A DNA stretch of 64,000 nucleotides from Viola odorata (GCA_963691705.1 OY829542.1:47037002-47101001), one strand, 5' to 3'; shown: positions 1 to 12,338, counted from the first letter of the stretch. A program made the numbers and translations. The notes: generated from the sequence alone by a model not told the origin.

Positions 1-1276
1 AAAAGTATTCCCTCTGCTCATTTCTTTTAATAATTTTTTGAATATTAATTACCAAATTAAAAATAGTGAGTATATTTTCCAGTATAATTTTTTTCATTCT
101 TCGTATTCAACGTAAACCAGAATAAATAAAGAATAAGACGATCTATTTATGGAACAAACACATGCAAAATGGCTCTTGGGGTATTAGATAGGGTGCTAGT
201 AAGCTTATTCTTATCTCTAAAGTCTGAGCAATTCGTCTCATTATGTAATTTATTTATTTATTACACCCAAACAACTATCTCAATTAACTAGTACGATACA
301 ATTCTTTTACAGACAAATCCAGAACGCATTGGGAAGGATGGTTTTGTCGTAGTTTTATTTTTTCTTTCTAATTCTTACTCGCCAAATTGGGAGTATTATG
401 TTATTTTACAAACTATAGAAGATAAGGGAAAACATATTAAATTATTATATGTTGATTTTAAAAGGAAAAAAAAAGTTTATAATAAGAATTTTCCAACATG
501 TCTGGCGCAGTCCAAATGGGTAGAGAATTGGTCAATATATAGGTGATCGCATTTTATCGGGAACGGCCGCCGTTGTCGCCGTCAGTCTCACCCTACACCC
601 TACACAGCACAGAGAATTCCTGTTTGTAATTTGTTATCATTCAGATAAATTGGCGCTTCGAACAAAAAAACAAGGTAACGTGATCTATGAGATCCGATAA
701 CTTTCTACCATATTACCGGATCTCATCTTTATATTCATATATCATACTGTATAAATAAAATCTTAATTTTTTTTGTTAATTTGTGTTAGTTTCATTTAAT
801 CTGAAATAGTCAAAATATATATATATTAATCTTCTTTTCTTGCTAAATTTTGAGTGTTTCAAATTCGAAAAAGTACCAAATTAACGCAAATTATGGGGTA
901 AAGATAGTAAATGAAATGAATACAGAAAATGGAATACATTTACAGTATATTTCATTTATATCATATACTTTGATTGGATACAATTTCCTCCATTATTAAA
1001 CTTCCGTGCTACATCTTTCAATAAATTTTCAATGTTTGAGAATATGGCATTTGGATCGAAGTTGTAAATTCTGGGCGTCTGACCCGGTAAGAAGAGGGTG
1101 GGTTTGCAGTTCAATGAGCTTCAATTCATTTTTTTAATATATATATAACTTAAGAAGTGTTCCATATACTCTTGCGACTTATGGAATTGTTGGTTTAATC
1201 ATCTAATAAAAAGAAATTGTCTCCTATTAATACTTTACTTTTTAACGAGTAACTTAATAAACTTAATAGGAAGTTA
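1..1276. other. AT-rich intergenic DNA, no gene seen
   Basis: No open reading frame with a recognisable product is present on either strand. The stretch is AT-rich with short poly-A/T runs. A small inverted repeat (GAGATCCG ... CGGATCTC, about 688-724) is the only local structure noticed. Confidence 0.6.
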
Positions 1277-1536
1277 CTCCCTCCTTCCCCAATTAAACGT
1301 CGTTTTAGCTTTTGCTTTTACTGTTTCGGAACGTACCTTAAGACGGCCGGAACAGTCACTATTTGAGACAATTTTGCCCCGAATTTTTTCTCGGAAGTAC
1401 GTTAAGGATTAACGTACGTTCGAAAAAAAGTACGGAATTTTTTGGGGTCAAATAGTGCCTCATCCGGCCCCCTCGATATGCGTTCCCTACTGAATATTGG
1501 GATGTGAGAAAGACATTTAATTAGGGAAGGAGGGAG
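1277..1536. mobile_element. Stowaway-like MITE, family A
   Basis: The element starts CTCCCTCCTTCCCC and ends with the inverse, GGGAAGGAGGGAG, and is flanked by TA on both sides (1275-1276 and 1537-1538). That is the Tc1/mariner Stowaway signature. It is 260 bp and has no coding capacity. The interior contains a palindromic core around TTAACGTACGTT and the phrase GGGGTCAAATAGT, both shared with the copies at 20051-20310 and, in part, 13179-13413. Confidence 0.88.
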
Positions 1537-1538
1537 TA

Positions 1539-2345
1539 ATTCAGTTATATCAATCATAAAAAAAACTATTTTTGGAGCGTAATAACTGTTATGACAGTAT
1601 AAAAATACTATTATTTTCATCATTATCAAGTGTGATAAATATATTTTTCGCTATATTATAGTTCCCGTTAGTTAGAACTATGTCAAGCACGATTAATTTT
1701 CGTTCCATGATTGCAGATAAATTAAAGTTTTGGCTAATGAGAACCTAATAAAACCTTAAAGCACCACCAATAATAAGCTATAAAGTGGTTTTCTTATTAA
1801 AAGGTTGAGCTTTTTGAGCTCTGAAATTATATAGTAGTAGGTCAAAGAGAAAAAAAAAGAATAGTTAAATTAGTAATTAGAACTGAGCAAGGAGTAGCAC
1901 GGCACATAAGAGAATCTGTCAGTTCATTCATTGATTATGAGCACCACCACCACCACTGCCTTTGGCGGGATCTATTTCAAAACTTCACCCTTTCATTGCC
2001 TCAATTGGCGTTTCTTGAAAACTCAAAAACTCAAATAAAAACAAAATAAAGGTTTATTTTTCCAGTCAAACGTCAAACTAGGTTGTCATACATTTCCAAA
2101 CATAACAAAAACAAATGCAAACCACACCACTCTTCCCGGAAAAGAAAAAAAACTCTCACCAACACGTAATTAATGTGAATAATTTGACATTTTAATTTTT
2201 TACTTTGATTATCGTATATAAAAAAATTATATAATATGAATATTTTATTCTTTACTCACACAATTAGTCTTAATCCAAATACTCGTAATTTTTTTTATTA
2301 AAAAAAACTCACAAAACCAAAGCCCCCACCCTTGCCTTTCTCTTC
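1539..2345. other. Upstream region of the PADRE gene
   Basis: Non-coding and AT-rich. A CAC-rich tract followed by TTTGGCGGGA, which resembles an E2F half-site, lies at about 1940-1980, some 600 bp upstream of the PADRE start codon. I see no gene here. Confidence 0.45.
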
Positions 2346-2346
2346 C

Positions 2347-2355
2347 CTATATATT
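2347..2355 (+). promoter_or_regulatory. TATA box of the PADRE gene
   Basis: CTATATATTT lies in a pyrimidine-rich stretch about 220 bp upstream of the preferred start codon at 2572. This spacing implies a 5' leader of roughly 190 bases containing the upstream in-frame ATGs at 2332 and 2521. Inference from position and consensus only. Confidence 0.5.
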
Positions 2356-2571
2356 TTCTCCCTACCCTCCTTTCCTCTCATTTTTTATCGAAACCCATCT
2401 CTTAAAACGAACCTTTCTTCTCCTAATTATTACCCATTGATACATCAAAAGTTCCAATCTTTCTACATCTTTTCTGCATCAAACCATCTTAAATCTCTAG
2501 GGTTTATCATTTATGCACAAATGGGTATCAGATTCTTCAATCTTCACACCATTCCTTGGTGTTTTCACTTG

Positions 2572-3417
2572 ATGGGCAACTACTCTTGCATCCAGTTACA
2601 ACCAAAACCACCCCAAGTTGAGATGATCAAACTGATCAAACCCGATGGGGTTGTCAAGATCTACGACCGGCCAATCCACGTCTCCGATTTGATGTTGGAG
2701 TTTCCCAAACACCTCGTCTGCCGGTCCGATTCATTCTACATCGGACAAAAGATCCCTGCTCTGTCCGAACAAGATCGACTCCAGTTAGGTGAAACTTACT
2801 TCCTCCTACCACAACAATTCTTCCAATCCGTGCTCTCTTTCGTCACCATCGCCTCCTTCGCCGCGGCTTCATCCAAGCTCCAACCGTCATCCTCTCCTAC
2901 ATCTTTGAAAGATTCGAGGGCTGCGTTCTTGAAGAAGGCGAATTCTTGCCAGCCTTTCGACATTCAGAAATCGCCCACCGGGTGTTTGAGAATACGCGTC
3001 AGTGACGAGTTTATATCTCAATTGATGGAACAGGGCAAGTTTAAGGAGAATGAGGGAGATGGGTGTGGTGGATCTAGCGCTAAATCGAAGAGTAAAGTGT
3101 GCACTACTCCTCAGTTAGAGAAAGATTACTCGAAGCTTGTTGGGTCTCGGTTATGGAAGCCGAAGCTTGAGCCCATAAAGGAGAAGGAGATGAGGAAATT
3201 TGCCTCATTTGGGATTCAGAGGAGCAAGAAATTCTCATCTTTTTCTCAGTCTAACGAGACACAAAAGATAAACACCGGTAAAGTCTCGAGTTCTATTCTC
3301 TGCTCCTCCGCCTATCGAAAGACAAGTAGATCATGGTCAGAGCAGCATTTTCATTCAACACCCACCACCAAAACTTGTTCAAAGATTAGGATGAGGATCA
3401 GATCAAGAAAACCATAG
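2572..3417 (+). CDS. PADRE/DUF4228 domain protein
   Basis: Single-exon gene for a 281-residue protein. The start at 2572 is preferred over in-frame ATGs at 2332 and 2521 because the protein then begins MGNYSC, the N-myristoylation-like start typical of plant DUF4228 (PADRE) proteins; the residues upstream look like translated leader. The domain follows at once: IKLIKPDGVVKIYDRP, then VSDLMLEFPKHLVCRSDSFYIG, then LQLGETYFLLP, all hallmarks of the family. The C-terminal half is low-complexity and basic (SRLWKPKLEPI, then a Ser/Lys-rich tail), also usual. PADRE genes are known to respond to pathogens and abiotic stress, but the biochemical role is unknown. If myristoylated, the protein would associate with membranes. 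Family confidence is high; start confidence is moderate. Confidence 0.88.
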   Translation: MGNYSCIQLQPKPPQVEMIKLIKPDGVVKIYDRPIHVSDLMLEFPKHLVCRSDSFYIGQKIPALSEQDRLQLGETYFLLPQQFFQSVLSFVTIASFAAASSKLQPSSSPTSLKDSRAAFLKKANSCQPFDIQKSPTGCLRIRVSDEFISQLMEQGKFKENEGDGCGGSSAKSKSKVCTTPQLEKDYSKLVGSRLWKPKLEPIKEKEMRKFASFGIQRSKKFSSFSQSNETQKINTGKVSSSILCSSAYRKTSRSWSEQHFHSTPTTKTCSKIRMRIRSRKP

Positions 3418-3681
3418 TTTCATATTTTGTGTAAGTTTTTTGTCCATTTTTCTGGGTTGTGGCATGTGACCCTGCTGATGTAATACTTTGTAAAAACAGA
3501 TCATAGTTGGTAGTATAATTAATTAGACATTACAGAAGAAGTAAATGAAATTATGAAAAAGGATCTTATTCTCTTATTATCTTGTTAATATTATAATCTT
3601 AGTAGTAGTAATATTATGTTTAATTTAAGTTCTTCATAGGTTTCATATCTTGACTGAAGAAATTTTGTCAGAACCTGTTTG

Positions 3682-4516
3682 CAGGGACGGATCCAGGATT
3701 GAAATTCAGGGGGGGCGGGGGTTCGGGGGCAGCGCCCCCGATTTATTTTTTTTTGAGTATTTGAAAGGGAAAACTAATGAGCTGAACTAAAAATTAGAAA
3801 AATACTTAAGAGTATTTGTATCCGTCACTAAATAACAAATATTTAGATAAACTTAACAAAAAAAATAAATAAGAAGACAATATAGAAAAAAAATAATTAT
3901 ACATTAGAATTCATACAATATACGTACTTTCAGATCTCGTGTGACATAGATAAATAAATTTCAAAGTACTAGAATTTATCATTTGAAAATAAATAAACCC
4001 CCTTCGTAATTTGACCTCCCATCAATTCAAAAAAGAAAATGTCAAATTAAAAGAACCGTTCTAGGTAAAAAAATTGACGTAATAAAATAAGAACAAAATC
4101 ACATGACTAGATATATAGAAATCAAAATCGGGCTAATCACAAGTGCATTTAAAATACTAATACTTGACTCTTTTTTTAAAAAATTGAACTAAACTTTTTT
4201 AAATAAAATTTCAAGCGTTTCCGAGGTAGTGGGAAGGACTCAAAAGGCCAGGGATGAAAATTGGAGATTATAAAATGAAAGGACTAATATTGAATACTAC
4301 TCCAACTTTAGGGACCAGGATATATTCTTTCCCAAAAGTTAATTAAAATGGAGTTAGCGTGGATTGAACCCGCAACCTTTAGACGTTCAGGTGCCGCCCA
4401 ACCAACTGCGCCGTCCACACTTGTTGATTTGAGTTGAACAATATATTACAAATTTATTTTTCATTGGGTCAGGGTGGGCTTCGGCCCACCCTGGCCCTAG
4501 GCTGGATCCGTCCCTG
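3682..4516. mobile_element. Non-autonomous hAT-type element with 8-bp target duplication
   Basis: Both ends carry the same 15-bp terminal inverted repeat, CAGGGACGGATCCAG. They are flanked by an exact 8-bp direct repeat, CCTGTTTG, at 3674-3681 and 4517-4524, which is diagnostic of the hAT superfamily. The 835-bp interior has no transposase. The termini are GC-rich (poly-G near 3700, GGTCAGGGTGGGC near 4467) and the interior is AT-rich. A tRNA-like relic on the minus strand lies near the right end (see 4351-4420). It inserted about 260 bp downstream of the PADRE stop codon. Confidence 0.9.
4351..4420 (-). pseudogene. tRNA-like relic inside the hAT MITE
   Basis: Read on the minus strand, this stretch has an A-box-like GGCGCAGTTGGTTGG and a B-box-like GGGTTCAATCC about 30 nt apart, as in a tRNA gene. 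The T stem pairs at four of five positions. The acceptor ends do not pair and the anticodon stem is broken, so the anticodon cannot be assigned. It is probably a decayed tRNA gene or tRNA-derived sequence carried by the element. Confidence 0.45.
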
Positions 4517-4524
4517 CCTGTTTG

Positions 4525-5560
4525 GCTCATGTTACCATTTCATTGTTTTTTTTGTCCATGTAAAGTTATGACAAAGTCACATTGGAATTTGAGTTGGGGC
4601 AATCACCATTGAGTGTACTTGTAATGTGTACTCGTGTCACGCATCTAGAGGTTACCCAGATTGCCAGAATGATTATATAATTTGAGAGAAGTTAAAAAGC
4701 ATATGATTTTCCGTTCCTGTTTCTTTGAGCAGGGTATTTTGGTAAATTGATGATCTTTCTTCAAATAGTGATTTGCAGTTGTTTTGCTGCTAAAGTTTGA
4801 TCAAATGATAATGGAGTAGATACAGTAAGTGAGCAAATTGAAGATGGGTTTTGATTCTAGAAGAAGCAGTGGTTATGCGTCGGTCCAATTTTTACAATTT
4901 TTGAAACAAGAGATAGCTGATTCGATTTTTACGTATTTTCAATAATCACCTAATTATAACTCGATTTAGCAAACTTGATCTGAACCATCGAAATTAGGGA
5001 TTGTTGTTCAAATGTAGCATAATAAGAACAAGGAAGAATCAAAAGGGCGGATTCGGATCAATAGTTGGTGGGTTGGATGGATCCGGATTTGGGTTGGCGA
5101 GGTTGGACCGTTTTGGTCATTGGAAGTGGCGGTACAAGCAAGAATGAGGGTGAGGAATGGTTGGGGACTGATTTTGGAAGAGGACAAAGTAAGAGTCAAA
5201 GAAAGTCAGCACCTGCCAATTTGCATGCGTGCGTCTGCAGTTCCATTTCTTTTTATTTTAACCAATGCCTAACTCTCTTCTATTTTTCACCACCAATTCC
5301 ACTTTTACATAATCATAAACATCAATTCGGATACGTCACACGGGCTCCATATCTCTCCAATCCTCGTCTTCTTCGGTTTTGTTTACCGATATCCTGTACA
5401 GTTGTTACTGGCTTGCACATAATTTTTGTTTGTTAAAAAAAAAGGTTAATGCATTTATTAGTACTTGTATAACATTTGTTTGACTGATTTGGCACCTTTC
5501 TTTTAAATGGTATCTGCGCTCAAAACAAATGTCACATTTGGTACCTAGACATAACGTCGT
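4525..5560. other. Intergenic, no supported gene
   Basis: Short open frames exist on both strands near 5008-5436, but none shows a recognisable domain, a promoter-start arrangement or splice support. The stretch from about 5430 onward probably belongs to the left flank of the MULE that follows. Confidence 0.5.
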
Positions 5561-5583
5561 TCGCCAATAACCGTTAACTATCT

Positions 5584-5642
5584 TACGTGGCATGACACGT
5601 CGGACGCCAGGTAGGATGCGGTTGACGTGTCGTGCCATGTCA
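5584..5642. repeat. Imperfect inverted repeat upstream of the MULE gene
   Basis: ACGTGGCATGACACGTC and, about 30 bases on, GACGTGTCGTGCCATGT form an imperfect palindrome with several ACGT cores. It sits about 660 bp upstream of the transposase start and could be part of the MULE terminal region or promoter. I could not find a matching copy at the far end. Confidence 0.45.
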
Positions 5643-6303
5643 TCGCTAGTGACCCGAATTTCTTTCCCACGGGTTACTGATCTGGGTATTTCGAACGGGT
5701 TGGAAACGACGCATCATCCACGGCCTCAGTTCATTAAACGCTGAACGACACGTGTTGTTCTTTAAGAAGAACGAGTGACGCGTCGTTTCGTTTATGCATT
5801 TATCCCTGTCTCTGTCGCGAACAAAAACAACTCAGTCTCTCTCGTTCTCAACCTCTCGTTCTCAACCCTAACCATTCTCACTCTCACCAACGCGTCGTTC
5901 TCAACCCTAACCATTCTCGTTCTCTCGTTTCCTATCCATTTGGTCGTGTGTGTTGGTATTCGGGTCGTGGAGGTTCGATTCGCGTGAAGCGAATAAAGTG
6001 ACAGGTTGGTGTTCCATTCTATTTCACTTTTAATTGCTTTTCCTATTACGGTTTGTTTATTAGAACATTACCATTTCGAGAAAGCATACACACTCTGCAG
6101 TTGTGGTCCAGCCTTTAGACTAATTGTTTATTTTAATTAGGGTTTGTTTAGTTGTTGTCTTTAAATGGTACCTATACTGACTAGCATTTATCTTGGAATA
6201 ATTAAATTCAACTATTTTTGTCTGTACGTATGTAGTTCATAGATTCCTTATTGACTTGTTTTTTTTATCTATGTTGGTGTGGCAGGAAAATAATAATATT
6301 AAA

Positions 6304-7089
6304 ATGACAACCTTTAGATTTTATATTGGTGAGAAATTGATTACAGAGGGGGATCATTGGTTGTATGTTGATGGGACTACTATTGAAGAAACAATTGATG
6401 CTGATGAAGTTTATTTTTTTACCATATTAGATAAGTGTGGTGAATTTGGACACAAGAGAATTAGCAAGTTATGGTATGATGAATACTGTGCTGGTTTGGG
6501 GTTAATAAAAAATTTAAAAGTTATTGATGGTGACAATACGTTTGGTGGGTTCATTAATTATATACTTGATAATAATTCTGTCAATATATATGTAGAGCAT
6601 GGTGAGTTAATGCATCCTTATTTTGATGACAAAAACCCCAAGACCATGTGTCAAAAGTTAGGGATATCAGAACATGGACATAGGTTTGGTGGTGGGTCTA
6701 GTAAGGGTAAAAGTGTAGTTGATGATGACTGTTACGATAGTGCATTTGATGGATACGAGACTGAGCATGGGGAGAGTGAATATGAGTGTGATGACATTAG
6801 GGACCATGAGAATGAGCCTACTATAAATGATTATTGGATGGACTGTCCATATTTGTCTGTTGATGAGGATAAGGAGTTATTGATGGCTCGGGAGAAGAAA
6901 ATAAGATTCAAGAGAAGGGGAGAAAAGAAAAAATCAAAAGACAAAAAAAATGGGGAGGGGAGTGAAAATATGGAGGGACCTAATCTAGATAGGGGACCAA
7001 TAGAGGATGTAGGTCCAAATGGGGTAAGTGGTCCTGCGGTGAGAAAAAAAAAGGAGAGAAATGGTAGTGTTAGGTTAAATTCTAACTGA
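6304..7089 (+). pseudogene. MULE transposase N-terminal fragment
   Basis: This open frame encodes the plant mobile N-terminal domain of a MuDR-like transposase, then an acidic linker and a Lys-rich stretch (KKIRFKRRGEKKKSKDKK). It probably begins at the ATG at 6304, because a splice-acceptor-like GTGTGGCAG lies just upstream at about 6278-6286. It ends in a stop 77 bp before the hAT insertion. The rest of the transposase lies beyond that insertion. Confidence 0.75.
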
Positions 7090-7166
7090 AATGCAGAGGA
7101 TTTTGTGGATGAGATAAGGAGGAAAATGGACAGAAGAGTAAAAGGCCACATTAATATTGATGCAGC

Positions 7167-7334
7167 TAGGGGTGTCAATTCGGGTCTACGGGTCCGGACT
7201 CGGCCCGGACCCGACTAGATTCGAAGAAGCGGTTGAGACCAGACTCGATCCAGACAAAAAACGGGCCCAAATTTAGGACCTGATCCCGGTCTGGCAAAGT
7301 TGTCCGGGTCTTGGGTCCAGACCCGACCCAGCTT

Positions 7335-7406
<72 letters not shown>

Positions 7407-8252
7407 ATTAATTTGTTAATTACACAGGGTTACACCATTTTCCCACCTGATAATTGGATCCACTCTCTTTTCAATCCAAAAAAATAGCAATCTCTCCTCA
7501 TGCGAATTAATTTCTGCAAATACCAATTTCAATTCAAAGGTCCCTGCACCAAATTAAATCATCCCTGCACCAATTCGTTCAATCAATTCCAAAAATCCAT
7601 CCCTGCACTGCACCAAATCAAAAATCTCCTTCCAAAATCAATTTATCCAATCTATCAAATTAATCAATTCATCCAATCCACCAAATCATCAAACTATCTG
7701 TCAAATTAATTCAACCAATTTCCTACAAAATTAAATCCAATCCCCCTACCAATTAATTAATTCCGTCCAAATCCACACAGCACCACCACACGCACCTCAC
7801 CAATTCGCCACGCCACACACACCGCCTCCAACCGTCGCTGATGCTTCGCTCTGTTGTCACTCCGTTGCTGCTTTTTCGCTGTTCTGGTTTGGCTAGAGGA
7901 AGAAGAAGGAGGAGAAGAGCGGGATGGGCTATTTGTTGGAGGAGGAGGTCAGGTGTGTATGGCTGCTAGTGGTGGTCAAGTGTGGTGGTGTGCAGTGCAG
8001 TGGCTGAAAAAGAGAAGAACGAAGAGGAAAGTTGTTGCTGGTTTAGTGTTTAGGCCCTTTAGGGTTTTTTTTTCAGCAATCAAATTTTGTCGGGTCTCGG
8101 GTCAGGTCTGGCCCGAATAGACCAGACAATGACCGGGTCGGGACCAGACCCGGTCCCGATCAAATCTAGGTCCAAAAATTAGACCCGGTCCCGACCCGAA
8201 ACCCCGGGACTAGGTCCGGGTCTTCGGGTCCCGAGTCCAATTGACACCTCTA
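7167..8252. mobile_element. Non-autonomous hAT element nested in the MULE
   Basis: The left end TAGGGGTGTCAATTCGGGTC and the right end GACTTGG-type sequence closing in ATTGACACCTCTA are inverted repeats of each other. The flanking 8-mers GATGCAGC and GGTGCAAC match at six of eight positions, a decayed hAT target duplication. Both ends carry dense GGGTC/GACCC subterminal motifs. The termini match the intact hAT element at 59156-62951 (TAGGGCTGTCAAT), so this is a 1.09-kb deletion derivative of that family. It has no transposase. Confidence 0.85.
7335..7403. repeat. (TA)n microsatellite
   Basis: About 68 bp of almost pure TA repeat with one TAAA interruption, inside the non-autonomous hAT element. 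Confidence 0.95.
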
Positions 8253-10489
8253 GGTGCAACTGTTAAGGAGAACAATGAGGTCTCTTTTGAGAATAACTCC
8301 GACGGAAGTTTCTTGACATCTAGTAGTGAAAGTGAGACAAAACATGGGAGGAGAATTCCTTTTAGAAGGCCTCGGTACAAAACAAGTGAGCAAATTCCCC
8401 ACTTTTCAGTTTGTATGGTGTTTCCTAACAAGAATGAGTTTAAGAGAGCTGTGGTGAAACATTTAATACTCCTAAAGAGAGATGTGAGGTTTGTGCAAAA
8501 TGAGAAGAGAAGGTGTAGGGTTAAATGTAAGAGTAGTGAATGTGAGTGAAAAAAATTATGCTCAATTGATGGGAGGAGCGGGCAATGGATGGTTAAAATA
8601 TTTGTAGGTCACCACAGTTGTCAAAAATAATTCCATATTTTTGCTCTAAGTTATAAATATCTAGCGGAGTAGTTTATTAATGATCTTAGGAAAGTTACAT
8701 TCAAGTTGACTGCAGCTGAAATGAAAGACCATTTCAATGGGCAAACCAAGATCAAGGTATCAAGGGGGAAGTGTAGGCTTGCTAGGCAGAAAGTAGTTGA
8801 GCATTATATTGGTGACCCATTGAAGGAATTTGCTAAGTTGAAAGATTACGTTGAGGAATTTAGAAGTAGTAATCCTGGTAGTACGGTAGTTTTTGAGGCA
8901 CCAGATGGAGTATTCAAGAGGATGTATGTGTGTTTTGATGGTGTCAGGAAAGGGTTAAATACTGCGTGCAGGAAGTTAATTGGGCTAGATAGTTGTTTTC
9001 TCAAAGGACCATTTAAGGGTGAAATTTTTGCTGCAGTAGGTAGGGATCCAAATGACCAAATCTACCCAATTGCATGGGCTGTTGTGGGTTATGAGTGTAA
9101 AGAAACATGAAAATGGTTCTTGGAATTGCTCATGGTGAATTTGGACGTTGCTGGAGGAAACTTTGTCTATGCTTCTGATGGTGCTCCTATTATTGCTCGA
9201 GGGGAAGGATTCACATTCATGTCTGATCAATAAAAGGTACATACGTCAAATTTCATTACTTTTACTTTTTAACTCATGAATAGATTGTCAAATTTCATTA
9301 CTTTGTCTATACTTCTGATGGTGCTTCTGTTATTGTGTAGGGATTGCTTTCTGCCATTACTGAATTGATGCCTTCAACTGTTAGTAGAAGATGTGCCAGA
9401 CACATCTTTGCTAAGTGGAGAAAAAAACACAGCAGTGAGGATTTGCACAAGTAGTTTTGGATAACTTGCAAGGCATCAACGCAATCAAAATTTATTGATG
9501 AACTGGAAGTTTTAAGAGGTATGTCCACCACAACAATGTCTGATTTTTTGGAGGTTCCTCCAAATTACTAGTGCAAAGCCTTCCAAAATACTTCATGTTG
9601 TACTGATGTGGTAGATAACAATATGAGTGAGCCTTTCAATAGCTTGATAATTAAGTCTAGGTACAAATCAATTGTCAAACTATTTAAGGCCATTCGTAAA
9701 ACAGTGTTCAAGAGGTTTAAAGAGAGTTTTTTGGGAAATTTTTTAAAGACGGTTTTGGTCCAAACATTTGAAAAAAGATTAATCATAACATGGAAGAGAG
9801 TGAGAACTTTTACGTGGATAGTAATGGAGATGATGGATTTGAAGTGCACCAAGATGAGGACACTAGTTGGGTGATGAGCTTGGAAAATTTGAGTTGTACA
9901 TGTAGGATGTGGGAATTAACTAGTATACCTTGTGCACATGCAATGTGTGTCATTGTTAATGAGATTCACAACTTAGATGTTAGATGTTTTGTGTCCAAGT
10001 GGTATAGTCGGGAAATGTTTGAATTGGCTTACAAGAACCCAATCAAGCATGTGCATTGTAAGAAGTTTTGGTAAAGAGTAGCAGTTACTTCAATTATGCC
10101 ACCTTCCTTTGTGAAATTTCCTGGGAGACCAAAAAAGTTAAGGAGGAGGGAAGGTTGGGAGCCAACACAGTGTGAGACAAAAATGAGTCATAAAGGAAGG
10201 AAAATGTCTTGCACTATCTGCAAGAAGTATGGACACAAATCCACCACTTGCCCTGACAACCCAAAAAAACAGGTGACACTCTTACTTTATGGTTATTGTG
10301 TAAATTGTAATTTCATATAACTTTGTAATTGTAATTAAAACATCTTTGTCATTGGTAATTGTAAAAATGCAGGTTGCTGGACCAAAACAAAAAAATATTG
10401 TTGAACCAGAGCAAGACACTAGCAAGAAGCGAAGGAAGTCAGTGGTCGAATTACGTAATTTGTGGTGTAGGGGGAGAGGAGCGACGTAG

Positions 10490-11960
10490 CGTTTTTAACA
10501 TGAGAAATGCGATGTGTAGACGCAGGCCGCGCTGGCTAAAGCTGCAGTAGTTTAGGTTGACGAATTAATTTGTGTGTTTTTGACTAGCAGTAGCCACGAG
10601 ACTCAAATTCCAGATTGGAATATCACATTTACTTATCAATGAAAATTATTATATTAATTAAAAATAATACTTATTTAATAATTAATAAAAGTTTTGTTAA
10701 ATTTATGAGAGAGTTTTATTAATTTTTAGTTTTTTATTTAACTCAAATTCAGAATAATTGGTATTAATATAGTGATCGAATTATCGAATAATTTATAAAA
10801 AAAAATTACTTAGTCATGTTTATAGATAGGAATTTCCGAAGACTCGAATGAGCAGCCCTATTTATGGAGCCCCACCGCAAGTTCTATGCCAGTCGTACTC
10901 TACAAAGTCCAAGCAAATAAATGAAAAATTATCCAATAATCCAAAATAACATGCCATGTCAGACAGCTCGTACTTTGTTTTGATCATAAAATTTTGATTT
11001 GCGTTGACTGAGCAGTTAAATAGGAACACATCTTCTTCAGTTATTAAATTCTTTAAAATACTAGTACTACATTTTTTATTTAATATTTTATTTTAATGCA
11101 TAGGGGTGTTTATATGAGTCGTACAGTTTAGGGTGCAATTTTTTATGTTTATTTTAACCAAAAAAAATCGGGTTTTTTTTAATGTTATTCAGGCCTATTT
11201 TTTTAATTGATACTCAGCCAACATATACGGTTAGATTTAATGATAATTAATTTTAATAGTATGATTTGTGAAAAATGCCTAAAAAAGTAACAAATTAAAC
11301 ATGTCACGTTTTTAATTAAGAACTTAAAAAAAAATCTATCACTTATTAAAATTGGATTCCTAACTTGTGCACACTAATTTTAGAAGGAAAATATAGTGTC
11401 GGGTCGGGTTTACCTACGGGCTGAATAAGTTAGACCCATACTCAACCCAATCCAATTATGGCTGTTTTTATGAGTCGAGTTAATTGATGGGTTTGACAAG
11501 TCAATAATTTTGACGGATTAGATAGGGTAGGTTTTGACGAATTTGATGGGTTACCGAGTTTGTTGCACAACCCTAATGGGCACCGTAGAATTACCCAAAA
11601 AATAGAGGTGGAAAATAAAATTACTCTATGACCAACATTATTTGTTGTGGGAATGATAAGAAACTTGCACCCTTAGCTTACATTTTATGTTCCAATACAA
11701 TAAATAGGAAAAATTGGTCCTTTGCACTCTTTGACCAACATTATTTATGTTCAAGCTCTCTTTAGGACGGTCCTTCCTTAAAAGAAATTAATTTTTACGG
11801 AAAGGATAAAAGTGACAACCAAGGAAACAAAAAACAAAACCCCTTCTAGTCGATTCATTAGGGTCGATTTATCTTACAATTTGGTCCTTAATTTCTTTTT
11901 AGATGGTTGAGTACTTGAGATATAAACAAAACTGATTAATAAATACATAAATTAGATGAT
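10490..11960. other. Repeat-rich intergenic DNA
   Basis: No gene seen. A possible decayed hAT-like unit runs from about 11101 (TAGGGGTGTTTATATGAG) to 11575 (GTTGCACAACCCTA). It has a weakly matching terminal repeat, CGGGTCGGGTTT-like interior motifs and no clean target duplication. The rest is AT-rich non-coding DNA. Confidence 0.4.
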
Positions 11961-12338
11961 AAGACTTTTGAAACGTTTGTGAAATACTATAGAAAGGTAA
12001 ACACCTTGGAGATGTTTGCCGTTAGAGATGCTTTACTTTGGACTCAACAGAAAGGTATGCGCTCGATTATTAACGACATCAACAAAAGAGAAGGGCTATG
12101 CAGCGTAATCATCGACGATATTCTCTACCTCAAAAGAATGTTTACTCGTTGTGCTTTCACCTTCAAGCACAGATCAAGTAATTGGGTGGCTCATGATACA
12201 ACCGGGAATTTTTTTTTGGACGATTCAATTTATTCTCGTAACAACTCATTTGAAAGTTGACTTCAGACTAACGATCACGTGTAGAAGTCAGTGTTTCCTC
12301 TCCATTAATATACTACTATCTGCAAAAAAAAAAAAAAA
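11960..12338 (+). pseudogene. LINE 3' end: RNase H fragment plus poly(A)
   Basis: The open frame 11979-12260 encodes a typical plant non-LTR retrotransposon RNase H C-terminal segment. EMFAVRDALLWTQQKG corresponds to the AEALAIREAL region, and FTFKHRSSNWVAHDTTGNFF to the FVRRSANSVAHALA region. The usual catalytic ESD is altered to a stretch reading IINDI. A 15-base poly(A) run follows at about 12324-12338, as expected for the 3' end of a 5'-truncated LINE. Reverse transcriptase is absent. Confidence 0.7.

Larger units (their letters stand above)
6256..10489 (+). mobile_element. Decayed Mutator-like (MULE) transposase gene
   Basis: Fragments appear in the canonical MuDR-type order. At 6304-7089 is the N-terminal plant mobile domain (TFRFYIGEKLITEGDHW ... 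GFINYILDN). At 8330-8549 is the MuDR zinc-finger region (FKRAVVKHLILLKRDVRF). At 8640-9237 is the MULE transposase domain with a catalytic Asp in GLDSCFLKGPFKG and another in SDQ. At 9340-9700 is the continuation, including DNNMSEPFNSLI, which bears the catalytic Glu. At 9880-9960 is a SWIM zinc finger (CTCRMWELTSIPCAHAM), and at 10210-10260 a CCHC knuckle (CTICKKYGHKSTTC). The gene is broken by stops (for example at 8548, 9108 and 9231), by a frameshift near 9785, and by an inserted hAT element at 7167-8252. At least two introns look recognisable (about 9238-9340 and 10273-10371). I found no convincing terminal inverted repeats. It cannot encode active transposase. Confidence 0.85.

Noticed and set aside
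6831..7178. 115-residue antisense frame over the MULE gene
   Set aside because: Low-complexity reverse of the Lys/Asp-rich transposase linker.
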